Below are positions 33,544 through 44,384 of a DNA stretch of 64,000 bases, piece by piece. Source of the DNA: Mauremys mutica (taxonomy: Eukaryota; Chordata; Testudines; Geoemydidae); NCBI RefSeq assembly GCF_020497125.1, contig NW_025422893.1:62001-126000 (forward strand), read 5' to 3'. A program made the position numbers and the translations under genes. Within the stretch, counting starts at the first letter, position 1, and every line of letters starts with the position of its first letter. The notes beneath the pieces were generated by a model. The model made no database searches. It was not told where the DNA came from and worked only from the letters and a program-made list of their open reading frames with translations.

Positions 33544-33659
33544 CGGGTGTGCACATGTGTGGGTCCCAGCTGCTCCCTGCCCCCCTCATTGAAGCAGGTG
33601 TGCAGGGTTAGTGCCCTGAGAACTGCAGGGCACCAGAGGACATGGGGCTGGCTGCAGAC

Positions 33660-34785
33660 AGGGGCGTGGGGCAGGGAGTGTGACACGGGCTGGCTGCAAC
33701 AGGAGCTGGCTGTGGGCAGGTGGTGCAGACAGGCTATGGCGGGGAAATGGGCTGTGGCAGGGGTCGGGGGATAGCAGGGGGCAGGGACTGTGGCAGGAGG
33801 CAAGGGGGGTGGCAGGGGCTGTGGCAGGGGCTGTGGCCGGACGGATGGCAGGGGCTGGCTCTGGCCAGGGGGAGCAGACAGGGGCTGGCTGGAGGCAGGG
33901 GCGGCAGAGGCGGGGGGTGCAATGTGGGTGGCAGGGCAGGGGGTGCAGACAGGGGCTGGCTGCCGGCAGGGGAGGGTGGCAGGGCAGGGGCTGGCTGCGG
34001 GCAGGGGTGGGTGGCAGGGCAGGGGGTGCAGACAGGGGCTGGGGGAAGTGGAGGGTGGCGGGGCAGGGGGTGCAGACAGGGGCTGGGGGCAGGGCAGTGG
34101 GTGCAGACAGGGGCTGGGGGCAGGCAGGGGGTGCAGGGAGGGGGCTGGGGGCAGGGGGTGCACTGGGGGTGGCAGGGCAGGGGGTGCAGACAGGGGCTGG
34201 GGGCAGGGCAGGGGGTGCAATGGGGTGGCAGGGCAGGGGGTGCAGACAGGGGCAGGGGGTGCAATGGGGGATGGCAGGGCAGGGGGTGCAGACAGGGGCA
34301 GGGGGTGCAAGGGGGGGCAGGGCAGGGGGTGCAATGGGGGTTGGCAGGGCAGGGGGTGCAGACAGGGGCTGGGGGCAGGGGGTGCAATGGGGGGTGGCAG
34401 GGCAGGAGGTGCAATGGGGGGTGGCAGGGCAGGGGGTGCGGCAGGGGCTGGGGGCAGGGGGTGCAATGGGGGGCAGGGGGTGCAATGGGGGTGGCAGGAC
34501 AGGGGGTGCAATGGGGGGGTGGCAGGGCAGGGGGTGCAGGCAGGGGCTGGGGGCAGGGGGTGCAATGGAGTGGCAGGGCAGGGGGTGCAATGGGGGGGCA
34601 GGACAGGGGGTGCAATGGGGGGGCAGGGCGGGGGGTGCAGACAGGGGCTGGGGGCAGGGCAGGGGGTGCAATGGGGGGTGGCAGGGCAGGGGGTGCAGAC
34701 AGGGGCTGGGGGAGGGTGACAGGGGCTGGCTGCGGCGGGGGGTGCAGGCAGGGGGCTCTGGGCGGGGGAGGGGCGCAGACACTCA
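33660..34785. repeat. G-rich minisatellite (about 30-37 bp unit)
   Basis: The plus strand is a chain of 'ggcagggcagggggtgca', then 'gacaggggctgggg' or 'atggggggt' units. No frame is closed on either strand, so long ORFs (up to 488 aa on + and 412 aa on -) appear but have pure repeat composition. It starts 2 nt after the donor of the candidate exon at 34787. Confidence 0.9.
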
Positions 34786-34786
34786 C

Positions 34787-34972
34787 CCGGGGGGGGGGCT
34801 GGGAGCAGCAGGACTCAGCCGGGCACCCACCAGGCAGCAGCAGGAGCCCCAGGGCCAGAGCTCCAAAGAGCAGGAGCAGCAGCAGGGCCAGGAGGCAGCT
34901 CACATGGCTCCCGCAGCGCCGCGCCCCCCGGCGGCCGGGAGGAGGAATTGCACCTTCCCAGCCAGAGCCCAT
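34787..34972 (-). CDS. Candidate first coding exon of a signal-anchor membrane protein
   Basis: ATG at 34972 opens 62 codons in phase 0 up to CCCCGG/GTGAGT, a strong donor. The peptide starts MGSGWEGAIPPPGRRGARRC, then has a hydrophobic stretch of about 20 residues (CLLALLLLLLFGALALGLLL), and continues with PGGCPAESCC. Basic residues precede the hydrophobic stretch, as in type II membrane proteins. No following exon was found in the window, and the context TGGATGG lacks a -3 purine. I cannot assign a family. It may be a chance ORF in GC-rich DNA or an orphaned exon. Confidence 0.35.
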
Positions 34973-35033
34973 CCAAGCGACCCGGCTCCAGCTCCCCCCT
35001 GCCCCCTGCCCTGCCCTGGCAGAGACCCGGCAT

Positions 35034-35195
35034 CTCCTAGAATATCAGGGCTGGAAGGGACCTCAGGAGGTGTCTAGTCCAACCCCCTGCTCAAAGCAGG
35101 ACCAATCCCAACTAAATCCCCAAATGGCCCCCTCAAGGAGTCAGCTCCCAGCCCTGGGTTTAGCAGGCCAGTGCTCCAACCACTGAGCCATCCCA
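35034..35195 (-). mobile_element. CR1 3' tail fragment, reverse
   Basis: 'agaatatcagggctggaagg', 'caggaggtgtctagtccaac' and 'gctcaaagcaggaccaatcc' are the reverse CR1 terminus, also seen at 41210 and 55265. Confidence 0.85.
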
Positions 35196-35479
35196 CCCCC
35201 ACTCCAGGGGCAGCCATGTGCTGGGGAATGACTCAGGGCGACAATTTCCCACCTACACAAGGACAAATCGCTGCAGATAAAACGGGGGGAAAATGCCCCT
35301 CACTAGAGAAGATTTTAAACTGACGTTTGAGACTCATGGGGAGAACGGGGGAAATCGGGGGGGACGGGAGAGCTGATCATTGGAGGGGATGGGGGGGAAA
35401 TCGCCCCAGATTTTATAGCCCTGTGTGAGACACTGAGCGAGAAAAGGGGCAGAACTAGAGAGAATTTGTATCGGGGGTG

Positions 35480-36120
35480 AGAGGCAAGAGGCACAAACAG
35501 GGGAAGGATCCAATTAACCCCCCTCCCCCCTTCGCTCGCCCGCCACTCCCCCCCCCGGGAATTTCCTGGCTGCCCAGAGACAGTTCAACCCCCCCACCCC
35601 CCGCGTCCCACTGACCTTCCCCCCCTCCAACTCCAGCTTCTCCCCTCCCTGCCTGACACCCCCCATCTCCCGCCACACCACAGGGGATCCCCCCCGCCAG
35701 GCCCCAGTCGCTGCCCCCCAAATCCCACTGGGGCTGAGGCAGCTCTGAGGCTTCTCCCAGGTTCCCCGGGGCAGAGTCACGTTCCTGCCCAGCCCCAGTG
35801 CCCCCCCGGGGTCTCTCACTCCCCGGGGGGCTCCGTGGGAGGCTGGACACCAGGGATGCAGGACGGCAGGAATGGGGGTGACAGGCCTCCTGTTCCTCAG
35901 TCTCACGGCGGGACCGAGGGGGTTCGTCGCTCTCCGGCTCGGGAGCGCTGGGAAGACCCGACCGTGGACGGGCCGTCGCTGGGGGGGACGGCCCCGCGCT
36001 GGCGCTGAGCACGTCCTTATATCACTTCTGTGGTGGGAAAAGTGCTGAGGAGATGGAACGCTGAGGGCTGGTTTTGGCGGGAAAAACCGGTTTGGACTGG
36101 TTTGAGCCTGTCCCCTGATG
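35480..36120 (-). promoter_or_regulatory. CpG-rich promoter-like segment
   Basis: This is homologous in inverted orientation to 62205-62700: shared 'cagagacagttcaacc', 'ggggcagagtcacgtt' and 'ggggtctctcactcc' blocks. CpG density rises at 35880-36000. It could drive minus-strand transcription toward the exon at 34.9 kb or be a relic of a promoter duplication. ORFs here are GC artefacts. Confidence 0.4.
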
Positions 36121-36124
36121 GTAA

Positions 36125-37770
36125 ACAAGTCCCCTCTCAGAGATGGAGTCCAGGGGTCAATAGTTCATATGCTCCATATTGGATCTTATTTTAAAGCCAG
36201 TGATTTACTTCATAAACATCTTATTAACCAACTCATTGAACATATTGAACAGTTTATACTTCTTACACCTAACAATGAGATAAAAAAACCAACACAGACA
36301 AACCTTATCGGTAACAGCTAATGTCCTAACTGGGAAATCAGCAGCGGTTTGTAGCGGGGGGAGCGCACAGTCTGAATGTGTATGACCCGACCCCAGCCCC
36401 CAGCCCCACATAGCGGTGGGGCTTGGCACTCTCTGTGCATTGGTGTGGTGGCTGAGTGGTTCACCAAGCAGTGACAATCCAAGGAGGTTCCCTGAGTCAG
36501 TCTCACTCCTGAGGAGATTCTGCACCAAAAAAATTCTGTGCACAATATTTTAAAATTCTGCAAATTTTATTTGTCAATAAATAAATGTGGAGGCTCCAGC
36601 ATTGCAGGGGGAGCACAGGCTGCTGGATGCACGGAGGTGGGAGATCACCCTGCAGCCCCCACTCTCCTCCAGTGAAACAGACTTGGTGGTGGGGCTGCAC
36701 CTCTCTGCTGCCTACTCCAGGAGCCCCAAAAAGACTCCCCAGAACTGCTCATGAGGGGCACATGTGCCTTCCCTTTGCTTCCCCATCAGGAAGTCAGAAA
36801 GCCTGAGCAGCTGGCCCCGGGCGATTTGAAAGGGCCTGGGGGCTCCTGCCACCACTACCGGCAGCACAGCAGGACTAAAGTGGATTCCTGCCCACCCTCG
36901 CGCCGCACGGCGCACCACTCCCAGAAGCATCTGACACATCCCTGCAGCCCCCGTGGGATGTGTCTCTCGCACGCTGCCCCCACCCCAAGTGCCAACTCTG
37001 CCACTGGAACTGCGGCAATGGGAGCTGCAGGGGTGGTGCCAGCTGGCAGTGGTGCCAGGAGACCCACGCCCCCCGGGCCTCCTCCATGTAGGAGTTGCTG
37101 CCAGATGGGGGTGTGGGTCACTTTCGGGAGCTGCCCAAGATAGGTGCCACACCCCAACCCTCTGCCACAGCCCAGATCCCACACCCCGCCCACACCCAAA
37201 CTCCCTCCCAGAGCCCACCACTGCCCCACAACTCCCTGCCCCAGCCCAGAGCCCACATCAAAACTCCCTCCCAGTGTCCACCCCCCGCCTTCTCTGCCTC
37301 CAACCCCCTGCCCAGCCCAGAGCCTGCACCTCATGTACCCAAACTCCCTCCCACAGCTTTGGGGGGGGGGAGAGGAAGGACGGGCAGGACTTGGACCGTT
37401 CTGGGCATCACCAAAAGTTATATAAACCTGGTGACGCTGAGCTGGAGCCCTAGTCACTGCACATCTCTCTCCTTACACAGGGGGACTCCGTGGGGCAGGG
37501 CGCTGCTGGGGGTTTATTCCGTCCTTTAATGGCTGTGGAAGGGGGAACAGGGAGAGAATTTGCTCCTCTGTTCTCTGCGGAACACGTGCAGGCAGCGGGA
37601 TTATTTCCAGGGCTGTAACAAAACACAAGCTAGCAGAGGGGGGAAGGGATTTCCTGCAGGATCTATTCCCAGTGCAGCTCCCAAGCTGTGCCCTGGCGAG
37701 CTGTGCCCAGGGGATTTAGATGCTTTATGTAAGGGGACTGTTGCCCCCTTACTAACATTCAGTGGGGGGT
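36125..37770. other. Repeat-derived intergenic DNA
   Basis: The segment near 36500-36590 ('aaattctgcaaattttattt') has the look of a common reptile repeat, and 37095-37440 is C-rich low-complexity DNA. No supported exon. Confidence 0.35.
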
Positions 37771-37779
37771 TTGGTTGCT

Positions 37780-38600
37780 AGCTCCCAGCACTAAAAAGGG
37801 AGGGGTCGATGGGAAATCAGGAGCCTGAGACTGACAGTCCCCAGGAACAATGTGGAGAGACCAATGCTCCAGGTCAGCCTGATTGACAGGGCGGGCAGGC
37901 TATTCAAGGAGTCAGGAGGCCGGGGGGTCCCGTCCTCCCTGTGAGCTGGAATTGTCTGAGTCACATGGAGTGGGGCCGAGCTAAGGAGAGAGCAGGGGAC
38001 CCAAGCTGAGCTGATGGTAGCAGAGCTGCAGCCCCAAAGCCAGAGCACAGCCCAGAGAGAGCAGCCCTGCCCTGGGAGCAGAGCTGTAACAACTGGAGCC
38101 AGAGAGGCCAGACAAGCAGCCCAGGGAGCTGAAGACAGAGCAGCAGCAGCAGCCGTGCTGAGGCAGAGTGGAGCTGGAGCAGTCCGGAGCTGGGTGCGGT
38201 GAGCAGCTGGGGAGAGCGAGGGGGACCCTGGGCAGTGGGCCCAGCACAGGGAGACGCCTCAGCTAAGAGGCCCTGCAGGCCAGACTTGGAGGGGGATCGT
38301 AACCCTGACAGGGCGGGGGTGATGCTGGGGAGAAGGGTCCTGCCACCCAGAGCCTGAGAGTGTGTGGCCACCGCCAGAGCAAGTGTCCAACCTGCCGCGT
38401 CCCTGCAGCACAGCCAGGGCCTGAGGAGGCGGCCTGGGATCTACAAGGAACAGACTGTGAAGTGCCCTGATGTCCAGAGACACTTTTTGTGATGGTCCCT
38501 GCCACAGAGCGGGGTGATGTGTTTTCCTTTAACCTTTCCCATTTTTTCTTATTTTTTAAATTTTATTGTTAATTAAATAACTTGTATTTGCTTTAAATTG
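37780..38600 (+). mobile_element. Probable LTR-type repeat
   Basis: A GC-rich block with 'cagagcacagcccagagaga' and 'ccgccagagcaagtgtccaa' is followed by a T-rich run and AATTAAATAA. The composition resembles an LTR or retroelement end that I recall as common in turtles. No coding domains are seen and no paired LTR was found. Confidence 0.4.
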
Positions 38601-39480
38601 TATGATGTGATCAGTGGGTCAGGGAGGTGCGCAGTGCAAAGAGAGGGACACCCTAGCCCCTGTCCTGGGTGACCACAGCAGGGTTGGGGGGGTCGAGTCC
38701 CTCAGGAATCCTGGGCCCAGCCTTGTTGGGGTTACGAGGACTCTGCCAGACAGGAGAGTGGCAGGGGAGTCCTCAAGGGCAGGGAGGCCTCTGGGTAAAG
38801 GAAGTGGGAGCGAGGACTCAGATCCTTTTGCCAGCCCACTTCACCGGGGTAGTGCAGAAGCCAGGAAAGTTCCCCACAATAGCAGGACCATTCCCCCACT
38901 TACATCTAGATACAGTACTAGGCCAGTAGGAGGATTTCCCCTTCTGAGTCATGGAAGCAGAAATTGACTTTTCCTTTCCAAATTTAGCTAATGTTCAGAA
39001 AGAGAATCTAGCACCTGCCTTCCAGATCTGAACACCTCAAAATTCAGGAGTGCTCCAGCTCAATTTGGGCAGCTGTTACTTCATTTCTCCCAAATAAAAT
39101 ATACTGATCCACTGTTATTTGCTGTACAAAAAGTAGGATAAAATTGAGCAAGAAATGCTTCCCAGGGGTTATTAGGACTGGAATTGCTATTTTCAACAGC
39201 CATTGCCATTTTTTTCTAGTTTTGTTTGTTTGAAAGGAAGACAGTGATATTGCATTGGCAAATTCCCCATAGAAACAAAGAATAATAAAGGCACCTCAAC
39301 TTTTCCTCATTTATGGAGGACAGTCTTATAATATGCATCCAGGTATCCTCCAATCACACAAGCTGAAAATTGTTCCATTTTACTGCAGTTCTGTAACCAT
39401 ATGGGAACCAATCCTGTCTGTGTTCTGTGCACATCCAAAATTCCTGCTGAATGACCCTCCCTGGGAGCAAGTTACCAGTG
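38600..39480. other. Unclassified intergenic DNA
   Basis: No exon or recognised element. The region replaces the D1 exon expected upstream of duplicon copy 2. Confidence 0.3.
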
Positions 39481-39852
39481 ACCCAGGGCTGGGGTGGAAG
39501 GAGGGTGCAGGTGGGGGGGAGCACCCAGGCCTGGGGCGGCAGGGGGTGTGTGGGTTGGGGAGCATTGGTGGGGGGGAAGGGGAGAGCCCAGATCTGGGGC
39601 AGCACAGAATGTGGGGGGGAGCCCAGGGCTGGAAAGGCAGGGGGTGTGGGTTGGGGGGGGGAGAGCCCAGGCGTGGGGTGGCAGGGGGATGCAGGTGTGG
39701 GGAGGCACAGAGCTGCGGCAGCAGCGGGTGCAGGTTGGGGGGAGCCCAGGGCTCGGGCAGCAGGACGGTGTGAGGGGGAGCCCAGGGCTGGGATGAGGGC
39801 AGCCAAATTTTTTTTGCTTAGGGCGGCAAAAAACCTAGAGCCAACCCTGCCT
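39480..39852 (-). mobile_element. hAT-like element tail with G-rich minisatellite
   Basis: It ends 'ggcggcaaaaaacctagagc' plus CAACCCTG, which is the inverted form of the CAGGGNCGGCTCTAGG hAT end. The body consists of 'gggagcccagggctgg' units of variable length. A shorter version precedes duplicon copy 1 (15840-16045). Confidence 0.65.
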
Positions 39853-40031
39853 CCACGCACTGTGAAGTAGGTAGGAGCGGATCATTATTATCCCTACTTG
39901 AAAGAGGGAGAAGCTGAGGCTGAGAAAGGAGAATTGAGTTGTCTGAGTTCACACAGCCAGTCAGTGGCAGAGTTGGGAATAGGACCCAAGAGCCCTGATT
40001 TTCAAACTAACCATCGGATCTTGAATTTCAG

Positions 40032-40259
40032 ACATTTAATGACCTGAATAAAGTGCTCTCACATGAGCTACAGACCAACAACAGTGCACAGGAATTATTC
40101 AGCAAGTATTTGAGAACTGCAGTGTTAGAGAGAATCATGAACTGCTCAGAGACCATTAATGCAGAGAAGCAGCAAAATCCATCAAACACAGAACTGGTTC
40201 TGACTTATTTCCTTGGTCTTAAAAGAGAACAAGGACCTGAGTCTCCCCCCTGTCAATAA
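40032..40259 (+). CDS. Orphan exon D2, open copy
   Basis: Acceptor TTGAATTTCAG precedes 40032, and a phase-0 frame is open for 75 codons to TAA at 40257-40259. It reads TFNDLNKVLSHELQTNNSAQ, then ELFSKYLRTAVLERIMNCSE, then TINAEKQQNPSNTELVLTYF, LGLKREQGPESPPCQ. It looks helical. The phase fits exon D1 at 15350-15504, which is missing upstream of this copy, so it is probably a duplicated terminal exon without its gene. Copies 1 and 3 are broken. I do not recognise the family. Confidence 0.45.
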   Translation, partial: TFNDLNKVLSHELQTNNSAQELFSKYLRTAVLERIMNCSETINAEKQQNPSNTELVLTYFLGLKREQGPESPPCQ

Positions 40260-40431
40260 CCCCCTGCTCAGCCAATCAGGGTAGAGACTGAGGATGGGAG
40301 GCTGAGGGTTCTCACCAGAGAGCCCAAAGGATGGCCCAGGTCACTGATGGGGATCACTGCCCGAGCTCTATTTCAGCCCCACATTTTTGTGTGGACCTCC
40401 CACAGTGGGAGCTGCAGAGCACTCCCCCGCA

Positions 40432-40458
40432 ACACACACACACACACACACACACACC
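40432..40458. repeat. (AC)n microsatellite
   Basis: An AC run of about 27 bp, longer than in duplicon copy 1. Confidence 0.95.
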
Positions 40459-41195
40459 CCTCCTGGTGTTGGGAGGGGAACAGGAGAAAGGACAAAAGAA
40501 GCAAGAGATAAAGAGAAAGGAGGGAGGAAAAGGTAAAACAAAAAGGACAAACCCTAATGTCCCCAGTGATTCTAAGGGACAAAATCCCAGGTGTGGAATA
40601 AAATTCTGCCTCCTTAAGCTCATGTTTTCCATGCCTAGAATTCAACTGTCACCACATGGATCAGACTGAACAGGTTTCAAACCTCCAGGAGGCTCTTACC
40701 TTCTAAACAGGGACGGCTGTTTTCTAGTAAAATCACTGAAAGGGAAGGAGAAAACTCGAAAGAGGTTCCTCCTGGCGCTCACGTCCGTGAACCCGAATAC
40801 TCTCTCAGTCCTCAAAGAGAGACCTGGAGAAGGAGACTTGCGGAAGCAAAGCCACAGGGGTCTCTGAGGTCTCCCTGGCCCCTCGCCCCTGTCCTGCCTG
40901 GCTGATGTCAGCATCTCTCTGTGAGGTCACCACCTCCCCACCACCTTGGACCAATAGTCTGAGGTCCTGCAAAAGGCCTTTGTGATGTCACTGCCACACC
41001 CCTCCCTTGCTGTGCCAATGTCCTGCCCCTGGCCAGGCACTTTGGAGGTTTGAGCTTCTCCCTGTGGATCACCCCACTCAAGGAGCGTTCGTTCTAGGCA
41101 GCAAGCCGGCTAGACAGGGAAACATCAGACGCTGCTCCCAATGCTACACTCAGTTTTTCAGAAATTATGGCCAGAAGAGACCATTAGAGCATCTA

Positions 41196-43262
41196 ATCAT
41201 ATAATCATAGAATATCAGGGTTGGAAGGGACTTCAGGAGGTCATCCACTCCAATCTACTGCTGAAAGCAGGACCAATCCCCAACTAAATCATACCAGCCA
41301 GGGCTTTGTCAGCCTGACCTTGAAAACCTCTAAGGAAGGAGATTCCACCACCTCCCTAGGTAACCCATTCCAGTGCTTCACCACTCTCTGAATGAAAAAG
41401 TTTTTCCTAATATCCAACCTAAACCTCCCCCACTGCAACTTGAGACCATTACTCCTTGTTCTGTCATCTTCTACCACTGAGAAAAGTCTAGATCCATCCT
41501 CTTTGGAACCCCCTGTCAGGTAGTTGAAAGCAGCTATCAAATCCCCCCTCAGTCTTCTTTTCTGCAGACTAAACAAGCCCAGTTCCCTCAGCCTCTCCTC
41601 ATAAGTCATGTGCTTCAACCCCCTAATCATTTCTTGTTGCCCTCTGTTGGACTCTTTCCAATTTTTCCACATCCTTCTTGTAGTGTGGGGCCCAAAACTG
41701 GATACAGTACTCCAGATGAGGCCTCACCAATGTCTAGTAGAGGGGAATGATCACATCCCTTGATCTGCCGGCAATGCCCCTAATTATACAGCCCAAAATG
41801 CCGTTAGCCTTCTTGGCAACAAGGGCACACTGTTGACTCATAGCCAGCTTCTCGTCTACTGTAACCTCTTGGTCCTTTTCTGCAGAACTGCTTCCTAGCC
41901 ATTCGGTCCCTAGTCTGTAGCAGTGAATGGGATTCTTCCGTCCTAAGTGCAGGACTCTGCATTTCTCCTTGTTGAACCTCATCAGGTTTCTTTTGGCCCA
42001 GTCTTCTAATTTGTCTAGGTCCCTCTGTATCCTATCCCTACCCTCCAGCGTATCTATCAATCCTCCCAGTTTAGTGTCATCTGCAAACTTGCTGAGGGTG
42101 CAGTCCACGCCATCCTCCTAATCATTAATGAAGATATTGAACAAAACCGGCCCCAGGACTGACCCTTGGGGCACTCCACTTGAAATTGTCTGCCAACTAG
42201 ACATGGAGCCATTGATCACTACCCATTGAGCCCGACGATCTAGCCAGGTTTTTATCCATTATAGTCCATTCATCCAGCCCAGACTTCTTTAACTTGCTGG
42301 CAAGAATACAGTGGGAGACTGTATCAAAAGCTTTACTAAAGTCAAGGGATAACACATCCACTGCTTTCCCCTCATCCACAGAGCCAGTTATCTCCTCATA
42401 GAAGGCAATTAGGTTAGTCAGGCATGACTTGACCTGGGTGAATCCATGCTGACTGTTCCTGATCACTTTCCTCTCCTCTAAGTGCTTCAGAATTGATTCC
42501 TTGAGGACATGCTCCATAATTTTTCCAGGGACTGAGTTGAGGCTGACTGACCTGCAGTTTCCCGGATCCTCCTTCTTCCCTTTTTTAAAGATGGGCACTA
42601 CAGTAACCTTTTTCCAGTCATCCGGGACCTCCCCCGATCGCCATGAGTTTTCAGAGATAATGGCCAATGGCTCTGCAATCACATCCGCCAGCTCCTTTAG
42701 CACCCTCGGATGCAGCGCATCCGGCTCCATGGACTTGTGGTCGTCCAGTTTTTCTAAACAGTCCTGAACCACTTCTTTCTCCACAGAGGGCTGGTCACCT
42801 TCTCCCCATGCTGTGCTGCCCAGTGCAGCAGTCTGGGAGCTGACCTTGTTTGTGAAGACAGAGGCAAAAAAAAGCATTGAGTACATTAGCTTTTTCCACA
42901 TCCTCTGTCCACTAAGTTACCTCCCTCATTCAGTAAGGGGCCCACACTTTCCTTGACTTCCTTCATGTTACTAACATACCTGAAGAAACCCTTCTTGTTA
43001 CTCTTAACATCTCTTGCTAGATGCAACTCCAAGTGTGATTTGGCCTTCCTGATTTCACTCCTGCATGCCTGAGAAATACTTTTATACTCCTCCCTGGTCA
43101 TTTGTCCAATCTTCCACTTCTTGTAAGCTTCTTTTTTGTGTTTAAGATCAGCAAGGATTTCACTGTTAAGCCAAGCTGGTCGCCTGCCATATTTACTATT
43201 CTTTCTACACAGCGGGATGTTTTTTTCCTGCAACCTCAATAAGGATTCTTTAATCCTTTAGA
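41196..43262 (-). mobile_element. CR1 retrotransposon, about 2 kb, 5' truncated
   Basis: This is the longest CR1 in the window. On the minus strand it carries most of the reverse-transcriptase part of ORF2: SHLELHLARDVKSNKKGFFR, then VTVVPIFKKGKKEDPGNCR, the SLDFSKAFDTVSH motif (A), and [11 protein letters not shown] (C), followed by the C-terminal domain. The endonuclease half is absent. Several stops and shifts break the frame (43239-42886, 42901-42197, 42108-41734, 41672-41289). The 3' end reads GATATTCTATGATTATATG, a CR1-type repeat. Confidence 0.95.
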
Positions 43263-43422
43263 GGATTGGAACTGATTTCAGTGAAGGGACATGTTTGCTA
43301 GGTTTTTATGCATTTGCACAGGAAAACATTGAGTGTTTTTATTCATTTCGGTGATCCCTATTCATTGGAACTCCTGAACATAATGGAAATGCCATTATTT
43401 TTGTTGAAGGAAGAGGTTTGTA

Positions 43423-43494
43423 AGGGGGCACTTGGATTTGAACCAAGGACCACTTAAAATGCAGTCAAACACTCTACCAGTGAGCTATACCCCC
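43423..43494 (-). tRNA. tRNA-Cys (GCA)
   Basis: The reverse complement starts GGGGGTATAGCTCACTGG. The acceptor pairs GGGGGTA with TGCCCCC (one G-U), the T-arm CTTGG-TTCAAAT-CCAAG is perfect, the D-stem GCTC/GAGT closes with a G-U, and the anticodon loop CTGCATT gives GCA. 72 nt with discriminator U. B box is GGTTCAAATCC. No run of four T follows within about 20 nt on the minus strand, which weakens the case for expression. Confidence 0.75.
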
Positions 43495-43837
43495 ATGACT
43501 GCTGTGTAGGTAAGTCAGAGATCTTAAAGATATTGAAGGACAGGCCCTGCCTCAGCGATCTCCTGTTCTGTTCCCAGACCACAGTGCTTTTAAAAATGGG
43601 GTTTGATTAAACTTATAGATCCATGTAAACACCACAGCTTGCACACCCACCCACATAGCTTCCCCCAGCGACATAGCTACCACCTCTCGGGGGGATGGAT
43701 TAACTACACAGATGGGACAGCTCTCTCCCCTCCGCTTAGAGCATCTTCATTATTTATGAATAGGTGGGAAATAACCTCCTGAATGGACAGTAACCAATTT
43801 ATCAAATATTGCTGGGTCTGCATTCAATATGGGTACC

Positions 43838-44045
43838 TGGTCGTCTTGGCTGGATTAGTAGGAGCATTGCCGGCAGATCGAGGGAAGTGATTATTCCCCT
43901 CTATTCGGCACTGGGGAGGCCACGTCTGGAGCATTGCGTCCAGCTTTCGCCCCCCCGCCCCCACTACAGAAACAAATTGGAGAGAGTCTAGGGGAGGGCA
44001 ACAAAAATGATGAGGGGGCAGGGGATTTACGAGGAGAGGCTGAGG
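43838..44045 (+). mobile_element. CR1 fragment
   Basis: It matches the part of CR1 around [10 protein letters not shown] and the 'gagagagtc...gggcaacaaaaatgat' segment, ending 'tttacgaggagaggctgagg'. Truncated at both sides. Confidence 0.85.
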
Positions 44046-44047
44046 GC

Positions 44048-44214
44048 AGGGCTGCCCGGGGGGGGGGGCAGGTGGGGCAATTTGCCCCAGGCCCTGCAGG
44101 GCCCCCAGGAGAATACAGGATTCTAGAGTATTGCAACTATTTTTTATGGAAGGGGCCCCCAAAATTGTTTTGCCCCAGGCCCCCTGAATCCTCTGAGCGG
44201 CCCTGCCCACTCAA
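44048..44214 (-). mobile_element. Short hAT-like element
   Basis: The ends CAGGGCTGCC and GAGCGGCCCTG are inverted. The interior is 'ggggcaatttgccccaggcc' and 'aaaattgttttgccccagg'. It interrupts the CR1 fragment. No clear target duplication was found. Confidence 0.5.
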
Positions 44215-44384
44215 CCCCCTTCCCTCATTCTCCTCTCTCTGAGGCCCCACCTGTGCCCCGCCCTCACTCCCATTTGGCCACTTCCCACCCCCGCTCTTCC
44301 ACTGTGGCTGAGGCCTGCTGGTCCACCTTCCGCTCGCTCCTCTCCTCCCTGAAGGACTCCTTGTGCCTCTCCACCCCCTACCCC

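Larger units (their letters stand above)
39790..41195 (+). repeat. Duplicon copy 2
   Basis: Direct copy of 15960-17329. It keeps the D2 exon open and has a longer (AC)n. It is interrupted at 41196 by a CR1, beyond which homology to copy 3 ends. Confidence 0.8.

Noticed and set aside
33537..35186. Very long ORFs on both strands (up to 488 aa)
   Set aside because: They are translations of the G-rich minisatellite in all frames, with no domains and simple repeat composition. Only the first 62 codons of the ORF starting at 34972 were kept as a candidate exon.
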